From assembly GCA_964558505.1 (NCBI GenBank), contig CAZLEI010000005.1, forward strand, positions 7,664 through 71,663: a DNA stretch of 64,000 nt, read 5' to 3'. The notes beneath the pieces were generated by a model, which worked only from the letters and a program-made list of their open reading frames with translations, had not been told where the DNA came from and searched no databases. Below are positions 43,052-51,579 of the stretch, piece by piece. The first letter of the stretch is position 1; the number at the start of each line of letters is the position of its first letter. The position numbers and the translations under genes are program-made. This DNA comes from CAYMPW01 sp964558505 (lineage in GTDB: Archaea > Thermoplasmatota > Thermoplasmata > Methanomassiliicoccales > Methanomethylophilaceae).

Positions 43052-44190
43052 AGGCCGAGGTCCTCCATGAGGCGGTCCGCCTCGGCCGTCCTGCCGAGCT
43101 CGCCGTACTTGGACGAGAACACGACCGCTCCCACCCTGAGGCCTCCGGCCACGCGATGGTCCATATGCGAAGCTATCTTCGCGCAAATGCGCTCCATCGC
43201 ACCTTCCGTCAGACCGGCCGACGACAGGATGTCCAGGGCATCGTCGGTCGCCACGCATCCGAGGACCTTCAGAGCGGTCCCCGCATCCGCGCCCGCCTCC
43301 AACGCGGCGGCTGCCATTATCTCCATCCTGGAATCCGCGTTGCGGGAATGCGTGTTCATGATGCCGCCCGCGAGCTTCACGAGCTTGCCCAGGTTCCCGA
43401 CCAGGAGGAGGCCCTCGAAACCGGATTCCCTGGCGTAATCCAGGGTCTCCCCGATGAAATTGCTGCACTTGACCGCCGATGCCCTTTCCAGGCCGCCCAG
43501 GGCATCCGCGTACGACATGCCGTAGTTCCCGGGGACGACCAGCAGGGTCTTCTGCCCTTCTGCGCGCCTGACGTCCATCTCCCTGCGGATGGTCTCCACG
43601 AGGGCGGCCTCGCTCATGGGCTCGACGATACCGCTCGACCCCAGGATCGAGATGCCCCCGATTATCCCGAGCTGCGGATTGAACGTCCTCAGCGCGATGG
43701 ACTCGCCCTCGGGCACGCTGATCGTGACGGCCGCCCCGCCGTCGGAGCCCGCGGCCGCGAGGACCGACGAGACGGCGGATGCTATCATGGAGCGCGGCAC
43801 ATGATTGATGGCGGCCGCGCCCACGGGCTGGTCCAGGCCCCTGCGTGTGACCCTGCCGACGCCCTTGCCTCCGTCGATGGACACCCCGGGGGCGTCGGTG
43901 AGACGGACCTCGGAGTACACGGGAGTGCCGTGGGTGGCGTCGATGTCGTCCCCGCCGTTCTTCCTGACCGCGCAGGATGCGCATCCTCCGGACAGCTTCG
44001 GGTCCTCGACCTCGAGGTCCAAGGTCACGCCGCCGGGCGTAGATATCTCCACGGTCTCCGGGAAAGATCCCGTCATCAGCGCCATGGCGGCCGCTTTCGA
44101 TGCCGCCGCCGCGCAGGTGCCCGTGGTATGCCCGCGGCGAAGCATCCTGTTGTTGACGAAAACATACCCCGCCCCCTCGTCTTTGCCCAT
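43048..44190 (-). CDS. cbiD: Cobalt-precorrin-5B C1-methyltransferase
   Basis: Methylates C1 in the anaerobic cobalamin pathway. A 380-residue protein with the signature LRRGHTTGTCAAAASKAA (about 17-34), KNGGDDIDATHG, GVGRVTRRGLDQPVGAAAINHVPR, and the glycine-rich GGISILGSSGIVEPMSE segments of CbiD. The ATG at 44190 follows GGAGG. Promoter DNA is shared with the divergent cbiL, where the 17-nt TTGG-N9-CCAA palindrome lies. First gene of cbiD-G-JET-A. Confidence 0.95.
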   Translation of the reverse strand: MGKDEGAGYVFVNNRMLRRGHTTGTCAAAASKAAAMALMTGSFPETVEISTPGGVTLDLEVEDPKLSGGCASCAVRKNGGDDIDATHGTPVYSEVRLTDAPGVSIDGGKGVGRVTRRGLDQPVGAAAINHVPRSMIASAVSSVLAAAGSDGGAAVTISVPEGESIALRTFNPQLGIIGGISILGSSGIVEPMSEAALVETIRREMDVRRAEGQKTLLVVPGNYGMSYADALGGLERASAVKCSNFIGETLDYARESGFEGLLLVGNLGKLVKLAGGIMNTHSRNADSRMEIMAAAALEAGADAGTALKVLGCVATDDALDILSSAGLTEGAMERICAKIASHMDHRVAGGLRVGAVVFSSKYGELGRTAEADRLMEDLGL

Positions 44191-44244
44191 TTACAAACCT
44201 CCGGTTGACTGCCCCGAATTCGGCGCGAATCGCCCTGATATGAG

Positions 44245-44261
44245 TTGGATATATATGCCAA
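44245..44261. promoter_or_regulatory. TTGG-N9-CCAA palindrome overlapping divergent cbiD/cbiL TATA box
   Basis: TTGGATATATATGCCAA has the same arms and spacing as the site at 28919-28935 before cbiM. Its centre, atatatat, is the only good TATA sequence for both divergent cobalamin operons, so a bound protein would block both promoters. Confidence 0.6.
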
Positions 44262-44304
44262 AGTATAAGAGTTGATTGCAGATTCTTACGTCAAAGGACG
44301 TGAG

Positions 44305-45009
44305 ATGACGACAGGAAAATTGTACGGAATCGGAGTGGGTCCCGGCGACCCGAAGCTGCTGACTGTCAAAGCAAAGGAAACCCTCGAAAGGTCCGCGGTC
44401 ATAGCGTACCCTATAAAGAAAGAGGGCGAGGACAGCGTGGCTTTGGAGATCGTGAGGAAGGAGGTCGACATCTCCGGAAAGGATGTCGTAGCGCTCCTCT
44501 TCAAGATGGACCCCTCGGAAGAGGTCCGCGGCAGATGCCGCGCCGCGGCGCTCGACAGGATCTGCGCCATGCTCGACGAGGGCAAGGATGTCAGCATGAT
44601 CACCTTGGGCGACGTGTCCGTCTACAGCACATACATGCGCATAAACGACGAGATCGCCAAGCGCGGATACGACACCGAGATAATCCCAGGGATCCCGTCG
44701 TTCTGCAGCGGGGCCGCCAAGGCGAAGCTCCCGCTGATGATCGGGAACGAAGGGCTCGCCGTGGTCCCGTCGGCGGAGGAGAACCGCCTCATCGGAGAGG
44801 CGCTCGACGAGTTCGACAACATCGTCGTCATGAAAGCGTTCAACTCGATCGGGAAACTCGCATCGATGATGTCCGACAGGGGCATCCCGCTTTCCTGCGC
44901 CACGGTCATCAGCTGCGTCGGCATGGAGGACGAGTACATCGGCCCCATGGACACCGGGCGCAGCTACGGATACTTCACCACTGTACTGATAAAGAAAAGG
45001 AGGGAATGA
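44305..45009 (+). CDS. cbiL: Precorrin-2/cobalt-factor II C20-methyltransferase
   Basis: SAM-dependent tetrapyrrole methylase, 234 residues. Motifs: GVGPGDPKLLTVKAKE at the N-terminus, ITLGDVSVYSTYMRI (about 105) and IIPGIPSFCSGAAKAKLPL (about 130). The SVYSTY and SFCSGA pattern identifies CbiL/CobI among the family. The ATG at 44305 is preceded by AAAGGACGTGAG; a TTG at 44272 in the same frame is unlikely. First gene of cbiL-F-H-C. Confidence 0.93.
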   Translation: MTTGKLYGIGVGPGDPKLLTVKAKETLERSAVIAYPIKKEGEDSVALEIVRKEVDISGKDVVALLFKMDPSEEVRGRCRAAALDRICAMLDEGKDVSMITLGDVSVYSTYMRINDEIAKRGYDTEIIPGIPSFCSGAAKAKLPLMIGNEGLAVVPSAEENRLIGEALDEFDNIVVMKAFNSIGKLASMMSDRGIPLSCATVISCVGMEDEYIGPMDTGRSYGYFTTVLIKKRRE

Positions 45010-45010
45010 T

Positions 45011-45766
45011 ATGATACATTTCATTGGAGCGGGTCCCGGAGACCCCGAACTGATAACGATCAAAGGGAAGAGGCTCATCGACGAGGCCGACGTCATCGTC
45101 TACGCCGGCTCCCTGGTGAACCCGGACGTGCTGTCCGGCGCCAAGAGCACGGCGAAGATCTACAACAGCGCGATGATGGACCTGGACGAGGTCATCGACG
45201 TCATGAGCAGGGCGGAGAAGGAGGGGCTCAAGGTCGTCCGCGTGCACACCGGCGACCCCGCCATATACGGCGCGCACAGGGAGCAGATGGACCGCCTCGA
45301 CACCCTGGGCATCGAGTACGACGTCATCCCGGGCGTGAGCTCGTTCCTGGCCACCGCGGCCGCACTGAAGAAGGAGTACACCCTCCCCAACGTGAGCCAG
45401 ACCGTCATCCTTACGAGGATGGAGGGGCGCACCCCCATGCCGCCGAAGGAGAAGCTCGCGGACCTCGCCAAGCACAACGCCACCATGATCATCTTCCTGA
45501 GCGCCGGATTCCTGGAGGAGATGTCCGCCACCCTCATCGAGGGAGGCTACACGCCCGACACCCCCGCCGCGATAGTCTACAAGGCCAGCTGGCCAGACCA
45601 GAAGATCGTCACCGGCACACTCGCGGACATCGCAGGGAAGGCGAAGGCCGAGGGCATCACGAAGACCGCCCTCACGGTCGTCGGGGGGTTCCTCGGCGAC
45701 GAGTACGAGCTCTCCAAGCTCTACGACAAGCATTTCACCACAGAATTCCGCAAAGGGGTGGAGTGA
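45011..45766 (+). CDS. cbiF: Cobalt-precorrin-4 C11-methyltransferase
   Basis: A 251-residue tetrapyrrole methylase with FIGAGPGDPELITIKGKRL, VYAGSLVNPDVL, RVHTGDPAIYGAHREQMDRL, VIPGVSSFLATAAALKKEYTLP and the long MEGRTPMP segment typical of CbiF/CobM. One base separates it from cbiL, and it overlaps cbiH. Confidence 0.95.
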   Translation: MIHFIGAGPGDPELITIKGKRLIDEADVIVYAGSLVNPDVLSGAKSTAKIYNSAMMDLDEVIDVMSRAEKEGLKVVRVHTGDPAIYGAHREQMDRLDTLGIEYDVIPGVSSFLATAAALKKEYTLPNVSQTVILTRMEGRTPMPPKEKLADLAKHNATMIIFLSAGFLEEMSATLIEGGYTPDTPAAIVYKASWPDQKIVTGTLADIAGKAKAEGITKTALTVVGGFLGDEYELSKLYDKHFTTEFRKGVE

Positions 45767-46512
45767 TGCGCGGCAAACTCTCTGTCGTGGGATTCGGTCC
45801 CGGCGGCAAAGAGCACATGACCCTCAAGGCCGTCGATGTCATCGAGAAGGCCGACATCGTCACCGGGTACACCACGTACGTGGACATCCTCAAGGAGTAC
45901 TTCCCCGACAAGGCCTACAAGGCCACCGGGATGATGAAGGAGCTCGACAGATGCAGGATGGCCGTCGAGGACGCCCAATCCGGCAAGGTCGTCGCCATGG
46001 TCAGCAGCGGCGATTCCGGGATCTACGGCATGGCGGGCATCGTCTACCAGGTGGCGGACGAGATGCACGCGGACATCGACATCGAGGTCGTCCCCGGCAT
46101 AACCGCCGCATCCACCGCGGCATCCGTCCTCGGAGCGCCGCTCATGCACGACATGGCGATAATCAGCCTGTCGGACCTCATGACCCCCTACGACCTGATC
46201 ATGAAGCGCGTCGACCTGGTCGGCGAAGGCGACATGATCGTCTGCCTGTACAATCCCAAGAGCCACAAGCGCACCGGCCACCTGTCCGCGGCGGCGGACC
46301 TGCTCATGAAGCACCGCTCGCCGGAGACTCCCGTGGGCATCGTCCGCAACGCCGGCAGGAAGGACGAGAAGAGCACGATCACCACGCTCGGCGCCCTGAA
46401 GGATGCCGAAGTGGACATGTTCTCCGTCGTCATCATCGGGAACTCCCAGACATATGTCTCCGGAGGCAGGATGATCACACCGCGCGGCTACAAGCTGGAG
46501 GCGGGACAGTGA
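45763..46512 (+). CDS. cbiH: Cobalt-precorrin-3 C17-methyltransferase (ring contraction)
   Basis: Methylates C17 and drives ring contraction. A 249-residue protein with VVGFGPGGKEHMTLKAVDVI, GYTTYVDILKEYF, VSSGDSGIYGMAGIVY and VVPGITAASTAASVLGAPLMHD. Near the C-terminus YNPKSHKRTGHL and GRMITPRGYK confirm CbiH/CobJ. Overlaps cbiF (ATGA) and cbiC (GTGA). Confidence 0.95.
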   Translation: MMRGKLSVVGFGPGGKEHMTLKAVDVIEKADIVTGYTTYVDILKEYFPDKAYKATGMMKELDRCRMAVEDAQSGKVVAMVSSGDSGIYGMAGIVYQVADEMHADIDIEVVPGITAASTAASVLGAPLMHDMAIISLSDLMTPYDLIMKRVDLVGEGDMIVCLYNPKSHKRTGHLSAAADLLMKHRSPETPVGIVRNAGRKDEKSTITTLGALKDAEVDMFSVVIIGNSQTYVSGGRMITPRGYKLEAGQ

Positions 46513-47135
46513 CCATCGAGTTCGTGAAGCCCGAGGACATCGAGAGGCGCAGCATGGAGATCATAACCTCCGAGCTCGGCAGGTCCTTCCCCGAGCCGGA
46601 GTTCTCGGTCGTCAAAAGATGCATCCACACCTCCGCGGACTTCGATTACGCGGAAAACCTCAGGTTCTCGGAGGACGCGGTCCAGATAGGCATCCGCGCC
46701 CTCAGGGACGGTGCGAACGTCGTCACCGACACGAAGATGGCCGCTGCCGGCATCAACAAGACCCGCATCGGCGGCTACGGCGGCCAGGTCCATTGCTTCA
46801 TCAGCGACGAGGACGTCATGAGGGATGCCAAGGCCAGAGGGTGCACGAGGGCGACCGTGAGCATGGAGAAGGCCTCCAAGCTCGATGGCGACCTCATCTT
46901 CGCCATCGGCAACGCGCCCACCGCGCTCGTGGAGCTCTACAAGCTGATCGAGCAGGGGCTCGTCTCCCCCAAGCTGATAGTCGGCGCGCCCGTGGGGTTC
47001 GTCAACGTCGTCGAGTCCAAGGAGCTCATCATGTCCGCCGGGATCCCGTACATCGTGCCCGTCGGTCGCAAGGGCGGGAGCAACATCGCGGCGACGATAA
47101 TCAACTCCATGCTCTATTACAAGGGCGAGATCTGA
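46509..47135 (+). CDS. cbiC: Cobalt-precorrin-8 methylmutase
   Basis: Moves the C11 methyl to C12, giving cobyrinic acid. A 208-residue protein with GTG start at 46509 overlapping the cbiH stop. Conserved segments: RRSMEIITSEL, the catalytic histidine in VVKRCIHTSADFDYAENL, DTKMAAAGI, GNAPTALVEL and VGAPVGFVNVVESKE. Its 3' end overlaps the convergent P-type ATPase gene by 19 nt. Confidence 0.95.
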   Translation: MTIEFVKPEDIERRSMEIITSELGRSFPEPEFSVVKRCIHTSADFDYAENLRFSEDAVQIGIRALRDGANVVTDTKMAAAGINKTRIGGYGGQVHCFISDEDVMRDAKARGCTRATVSMEKASKLDGDLIFAIGNAPTALVELYKLIEQGLVSPKLIVGAPVGFVNVVESKELIMSAGIPYIVPVGRKGGSNIAATIINSMLYYKGEI

Positions 47136-49030
47136 TCTTTCTCAACATCCGCGCCGGTCCTTTCCGGCGCGGACGCACGCCCGCCGGCATAGAACAGCAG
47201 CATCATCGAGTTCACCACCACGACGACCGATCCGAAGTTGTGGACCAGGGCGCCCTCCACCGGACCGAGGACGCCTGACATCGCGAGCGCCACCGCCGCG
47301 AAGTTCCATGCCATGGAGAACGCGATGTTGACGTTCACCTTCCGCATCATCTTCTTCGACAGCAGGCGGACGTGCTCCATCTTCCCGATGTCGTCGCCGA
47401 TCAGCGCCATGTCGGACGCGCGGACCGCGATGTCGCTCCCGAGTCCGCCCATCGCCACTCCGACGTCCGCCGCCCTGAGGGCAGGCGCATCGTTGATGCC
47501 GTCGCCGACCATGCACACCTTGTGGCCATCGGCCTGCATCCCCCTCACCGCGGACAGCTTGTCCTCTGGGGTGCACTCGGCACGGACCTCGGTTATCCCA
47601 ACGGCCGAGGCCATGCGGCCTGCCGAACGGGCATTGTCGCCCGTCAGCAGCACGCACTCGGCACCCGACGCACGTATGGCGGCGACCGCGGCGGGAGCGT
47701 CCGGACGGAGCACGTCGGACAGCGCGATCATCCCCTGGAGGATGCCGTCCGCTGCCACGAACACCGCCGTCGACCCGTCGGAACGGACCGAATGGGCACA
47801 TGATGACGCGTATCCCGGGACCTCGATCCCGTCATCATCCATCAGGGCCTCGTTCCCCACCAGCACCGTCGACCCCGAGACGCGCGCACGGACCCCGCGG
47901 CCGATGATCATCTCGAAATCATCCGGACTGGACACGCCGGACGCCGACGAGGCCAACGCTTTCCCCAGGGGGTGCTCCGAGCGGGATTCCGCAGATGCCG
48001 CCGCGCGCAGGACCTCGTCCTCCGACATCCCGCCGAACCTCACCACGGACGAGACCGCCGGCCTGCCCTCGGTGAGCGTGCCGGTCTTGTCGAAGGCGAT
48101 CCTGTCCACGGAGGCCATCCTCTCCAGCCCGTCGCCGTCGCGCACCAGGATGTTGTGCTTGGCCGCGTTCCCGATGGCCGCGACCACCGCCGTGGGCGTG
48201 GCGAGTATGAACGCGCAGGGACAGAACACGATCATGACCGTCACGGCGCGCTCGATGCTTCCCGACAGCGCATACGCGGCGACGGCGAGCACCGCCACGA
48301 TCGCCACCAGCCAAGTGGCCCACCTGTCTGCCGCGCGTACGATGCGCACCTTGGAAGCGTCCGCGGATTCGACCATCTTGGCCAGGCGCTGCATGGAGGA
48401 ATCCCCGTCCGGCTTCGTGGACACCATGTCGAACGTGCCCATCTGATTGACGGTCCCGCTGAACACCTCGTCGCCTGCCCCCTTGTCGACGGGCATGGAC
48501 TCGCCGGTCAGCGCCGACTGGTCGATGGACGTCGTCCCCGACAGTATCCTGCCGTCCACGGGGACGACCTCTCCCGCGAAGACGCGGAGAGTCTCCCCCA
48601 CCGCTATCTCCCCGGAGGGGACCATGGCCTCTGCGCCTCCGCGCACGACGCGTCCCGTGCGCGGCGTCATCTTCACGAGGCGCTCGATGCCCTCGTTGGA
48701 CTTGGCCGCGGACACGTCTTCCAAAAATCCCCCGATCGCCATGATCAGCGCCACCTCCCCCGCGGCGAAGTACTCGCCGAGGTACACGGACGCCACTATC
48801 GCCATGGCCACGAGGACGTCGGCCTTGATGTCCAACCTCGCGAGCCCGGTCACGGCATCGTAGAGTATCGGCGTCCCGCAGAGCAGGATCGCCACCCATG
48901 CGACGTCGAACTGCAGCACCCCGGGGCAGAAGAACGATACTGCGAGCGCCGTTGCGGAAACCGTCATCAGCAGCGCGGAGCGCTTCACATCATCCCTGAG
49001 AAACGCGGAGATCCCGGCCCATATTGTCAT
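47117..49030 (-). CDS. Heavy-metal P1B-type ATPase (metal not assigned)
   Basis: A 637-residue metal-translocating ATPase without an N-terminal HMA domain. TGES actuator loop, CPC motif in VFCPCAFILATPTA, phosphorylation site DKTGTLTEG, the SEHPLG nucleotide-binding motif, and GDGINDAPALRAADVGVAM are all intact. The last helices read AWNFAAVALAMSG and ALVHNFGSVVVVVNS; this lacks the Lys...Asp pair of Zn/Cd pumps and the Cu-pump YN...MxxSS pattern. It resembles CtpC-like pumps, so specificity stays open. Stop lies inside the end of the convergent cbiC. Confidence 0.9.
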   Translation of the reverse strand: MTIWAGISAFLRDDVKRSALLMTVSATALAVSFFCPGVLQFDVAWVAILLCGTPILYDAVTGLARLDIKADVLVAMAIVASVYLGEYFAAGEVALIMAIGGFLEDVSAAKSNEGIERLVKMTPRTGRVVRGGAEAMVPSGEIAVGETLRVFAGEVVPVDGRILSGTTSIDQSALTGESMPVDKGAGDEVFSGTVNQMGTFDMVSTKPDGDSSMQRLAKMVESADASKVRIVRAADRWATWLVAIVAVLAVAAYALSGSIERAVTVMIVFCPCAFILATPTAVVAAIGNAAKHNILVRDGDGLERMASVDRIAFDKTGTLTEGRPAVSSVVRFGGMSEDEVLRAAASAESRSEHPLGKALASSASGVSSPDDFEMIIGRGVRARVSGSTVLVGNEALMDDDGIEVPGYASSCAHSVRSDGSTAVFVAADGILQGMIALSDVLRPDAPAAVAAIRASGAECVLLTGDNARSAGRMASAVGITEVRAECTPEDKLSAVRGMQADGHKVCMVGDGINDAPALRAADVGVAMGGLGSDIAVRASDMALIGDDIGKMEHVRLLSKKMMRKVNVNIAFSMAWNFAAVALAMSGVLGPVEGALVHNFGSVVVVVNSMMLLFYAGGRASAPERTGADVEKDQISPL

Positions 49031-49066
49031 GATTCCAACATTTTTCTAGGGGGATTTAAATATAGT

Positions 49067-49140
49067 GTTACTTCGAAGTCCGAAAGTATACTTTATCGGA
49101 TTTCGTCATACCAACGGCACACGGCCGGAAATGAAGTAAC
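49067..49140. promoter_or_regulatory. Inverted repeat GTTACTTC / GAAGTAAC between two P-type ATPase genes
   Basis: GTTACTTC at 49067-49074 and GAAGTAAC at 49133-49140 are perfect inverted copies 58 nt apart. The first is embedded in the palindrome ACTTCGAAGT (49069-49078). They flank the promoter region of the leftward ATPase gene, whose TATA-like atatttaaat lies nearby. Possible operator pair for looping or two dimers. Confidence 0.35.
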
Positions 49141-49187
49141 ATGACCGATGTAAAAAGAGTGTTTTAGTATGCCGGCGGAGGCCGCCG

Positions 49188-51041
49188 TCACCCGAGCACT
49201 TTCGCGGTGTTCATGGCGCGGATCCCGTTGACGATGCATATGGCGGTCACGCCCACGTCGGCGAACACCCCCTCCCACATGTTGGCATACCCGAGCACGG
49301 TGAGCGCCAGCACCCCGAACTTCACGGACAGCGCGATGGCGACGTTCTGCCAGACGATCGCCCTGGTCCTCCTGGCGATCCGGACGGCGGTGACGACCTT
49401 GGATGGCTCGTCGGTCATGATGACGAGGTCCGCGGCCTCGATGGCGGCGTCGGAACCCATGCCGCCCATGGCTATGCCCACGTCCGACCTCGCCAGCACC
49501 GGTGCGTCGTTGATCCCGTCCCCGACGTAGGCGAGCGTCCTTCCCTTGGACATGGAGGCCATGATCTCCTCCATCCTGTCCACCTTGTCCCCCGGCAGCA
49601 GCTGCGTGTGGACCTCGTCTATGCCCAGGTCCGCCGCGATGCGCCTGCCCGCGGCATCGGCGTCTCCGGTCAGCATGACCGTGCGGATGCCCATCGAGTG
49701 CAGTTGCCCAACGGCTCCGCGGGCATCCTCCTTCGCCGCATCCGATATGATTATCCTGCCTGCATACCTCCCGTCGATCGCCACGTGGACAGGGGTCCCG
49801 AGCACATCGTCTTCGATGCGATCGACGCCGATATCGTCCATCAGGCGGGAGTTGCCCGCATGGACCGTCATGCCGTCCACCTCTGCGATCACCCCCTTGC
49901 CGGCGATCTCCTCCGTCCTGCCGATGCCGGACGTGCCGATCTCCCCGCGGAACGCGGCGCGCACCGACGCCGATATCGGATGGTTGGAGAAGCTCTCTGC
50001 GCGGGCGGTCATCTCCAGCAGCGCATCGCCGTCCATCCCCACCGCATCGACCCTGCTGACCTCGAACACCCCCTCGGTGAGCGTGCCGGTCTTGTCGAAC
50101 ACCACGGTGTCCGCCTTGGCCAGCGCTTCCAGGTAGTTCGTCCCCTTCACGAGTATCCCGCATCTCGATGCGCAGCCTACGCCGCAGAAGAAGGTCAGCG
50201 GAACGGACAGCACGAAGGCGCACGGGCAGGAAACGACCAGGAAGATCAGGGCGCGGTAGATCCAATCCTCCCATCCGCCCCCGAGGACCAGCGGCGGAAC
50301 CGTCGCGACCGCGACGGCGCCCAGGACCACTGCCGGCGTGTACCAGCGGGCGAAGGATGTGATGAACTTCTCGCTGCGGGACTTCCTGGACGAGGCCGTC
50401 TCCACCAGCTCCAGCACCCTGGCCACCGTGGAGTCGTCGTACTCCTTCTCCACCAGGACCTCCAGCGTGCCGTTCAGGTTTATGCAGCCGCTGAGGACCT
50501 TGTCCTCCGGCCGGACGTCCACGGGTGCGGACTCGCCGGTGAGGGCGCGGGCGTCCACGGACGAGCTGCCGGACACGACCACGCCGTCCAGGGGCACCTT
50601 CTCTCCGGGCTTGACGATCACGACGTCCCCCACGGACACCTCGGACGGGGACACCCTCTCGACGGTGTCCCCCGTCCTGCGGTTGGCGAACTCGGGCTGG
50701 ACGTCCATGAGCGCCGATATGGACCCGCGGGACCTCTCGACCGCCCGTTCCTCGATCAGCTCCCCGATCCTGAAGAACAGCATGACCGCCATCGCCTCGG
50801 GGTAGTACCCTATGAGGAACGCGCCGGCGGTGGCGACGAACATGAGGAAATCCTCGTCCAGCATCTGGCCGCGGAGGACCTTGCGGACGGCGTCGTAGAC
50901 GACATCGATGCCGATGACGGCGTAACCGACCAGGAACAGCGGCAGCTGGTAGACGGACGGGACGTCCGTCAGATAATGCATCGACAGCCCGACGGCGAAT
51001 ATCGCTGACGACAGCAGGATGCGCTTGAGCATCCTGTCCAT
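49188..51041 (-). CDS. Zn2+/Cd2+-type P1B-2 heavy-metal exporting ATPase
   Basis: A 617-residue P-type ATPase with TGESAP, SCPCAFVLSVPLT, DKTGTLTEG, SNHPIS and GDGINDAPVLARSDVGIAM. In the last helices, the lysine in LSVKFGVLAL and the aspartate in FADVGVTAI match the ZntA pair that selects Zn/Cd/Pb. There is no N-terminal HMA domain; instead, a separate HMA protein is encoded immediately upstream (51041-51268), and an ArsR/SmtB sensor precedes that. All three overlap by four bases or fewer, so it is an autoregulated zinc-efflux operon. Confidence 0.92.
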   Translation of the reverse strand: MDRMLKRILLSSAIFAVGLSMHYLTDVPSVYQLPLFLVGYAVIGIDVVYDAVRKVLRGQMLDEDFLMFVATAGAFLIGYYPEAMAVMLFFRIGELIEERAVERSRGSISALMDVQPEFANRRTGDTVERVSPSEVSVGDVVIVKPGEKVPLDGVVVSGSSSVDARALTGESAPVDVRPEDKVLSGCINLNGTLEVLVEKEYDDSTVARVLELVETASSRKSRSEKFITSFARWYTPAVVLGAVAVATVPPLVLGGGWEDWIYRALIFLVVSCPCAFVLSVPLTFFCGVGCASRCGILVKGTNYLEALAKADTVVFDKTGTLTEGVFEVSRVDAVGMDGDALLEMTARAESFSNHPISASVRAAFRGEIGTSGIGRTEEIAGKGVIAEVDGMTVHAGNSRLMDDIGVDRIEDDVLGTPVHVAIDGRYAGRIIISDAAKEDARGAVGQLHSMGIRTVMLTGDADAAGRRIAADLGIDEVHTQLLPGDKVDRMEEIMASMSKGRTLAYVGDGINDAPVLARSDVGIAMGGMGSDAAIEAADLVIMTDEPSKVVTAVRIARRTRAIVWQNVAIALSVKFGVLALTVLGYANMWEGVFADVGVTAICIVNGIRAMNTAKVLG

Positions 51042-51268
51042 CAGCGCACCTTCTTCAGGACGACGTTCACCTCTGGCTCGAACCTGTGCGCTATGTCGGC
51101 CACGTCACGGACGAGGGACGCTCCGTCGCAGTCGGCGTCCACGACCATGGTCTTCGTGACGTACACCGCACCGGCCTCGCGGACGTAGGGGAGCTTCCGG
51201 ACCCCGCGCTCCATCTTGGCGGCGCAGTTCGGACAGCCCAGGTTCTCGAGGATCAGCGTGAAGATCAA
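51041..51268 (-). CDS. Stand-alone heavy-metal-associated (HMA) domain protein
   Basis: A 75-residue metallochaperone-like protein. The ferredoxin-like fold opens with FTLILENLGCPNCAAKME, where the CxxC pair binds a soft metal, and ends EVNVVLKKVR. The likely start is TTG at 51268, overlapping the ArsR stop (TTGA); no ATG is available nearer the N-terminus. Its stop overlaps the ATPase start (ATGA). It probably replaces the HMA domain missing from the pump. Confidence 0.82.
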   Translation of the reverse strand: MIFTLILENLGCPNCAAKMERGVRKLPYVREAGAVYVTKTMVVDADCDGASLVRDVADIAHRFEPEVNVVLKKVR

Positions 51269-51579
51269 TCGAACACCCTCTCCGAATTGTGCTCCGCCGC
51301 GACCTTCAGGATATCGTTGACATGATGGTCGTCCAGAGAGTAGAATATCGTCTTCCCGTCCCTTCTCCCCTTGATGAGCTTGGCCTCCCTGAGGGACCTG
51401 AGCTGATGAGACACGGCGGACATGGTCATGCCGAGCCTGTCGCTTATGTCGTTCACGCAAAGCTCCCCGCCTTCGAGGGCAAGGAGTATCTTGAGGCGCG
51501 TGCTCTCGCCGAACAGCTTGAAGAAGTCGGCCAGTTCGCAGATGTCGGTGTCGTCCAGTTCGCATAGTTCCGGTCCCAT
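51265..51579 (-). CDS. ArsR/SmtB-family metal-sensing repressor
   Basis: A 104-residue winged-helix repressor: helix-turn-helix at about residues 43-65 (ISDRLGMTMSAVSHQLRSLREA), then the wing GRRDGKTIFYSL. The C-terminal helix has Asp84, His86, His97 and Glu100, matching the D-x-H-x10-H-x2-E alpha-5 site of SmtB, the zinc/cobalt sensor. An ELCVND motif (Cys41) at the alpha-3 position is only partly like CadC. It is the first gene of the efflux operon and lies next to the TTGAACA palindrome. Confidence 0.92.
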   Translation of the reverse strand: MGPELCELDDTDICELADFFKLFGESTRLKILLALEGGELCVNDISDRLGMTMSAVSHQLRSLREAKLIKGRRDGKTIFYSLDDHHVNDILKVAAEHNSERVFD

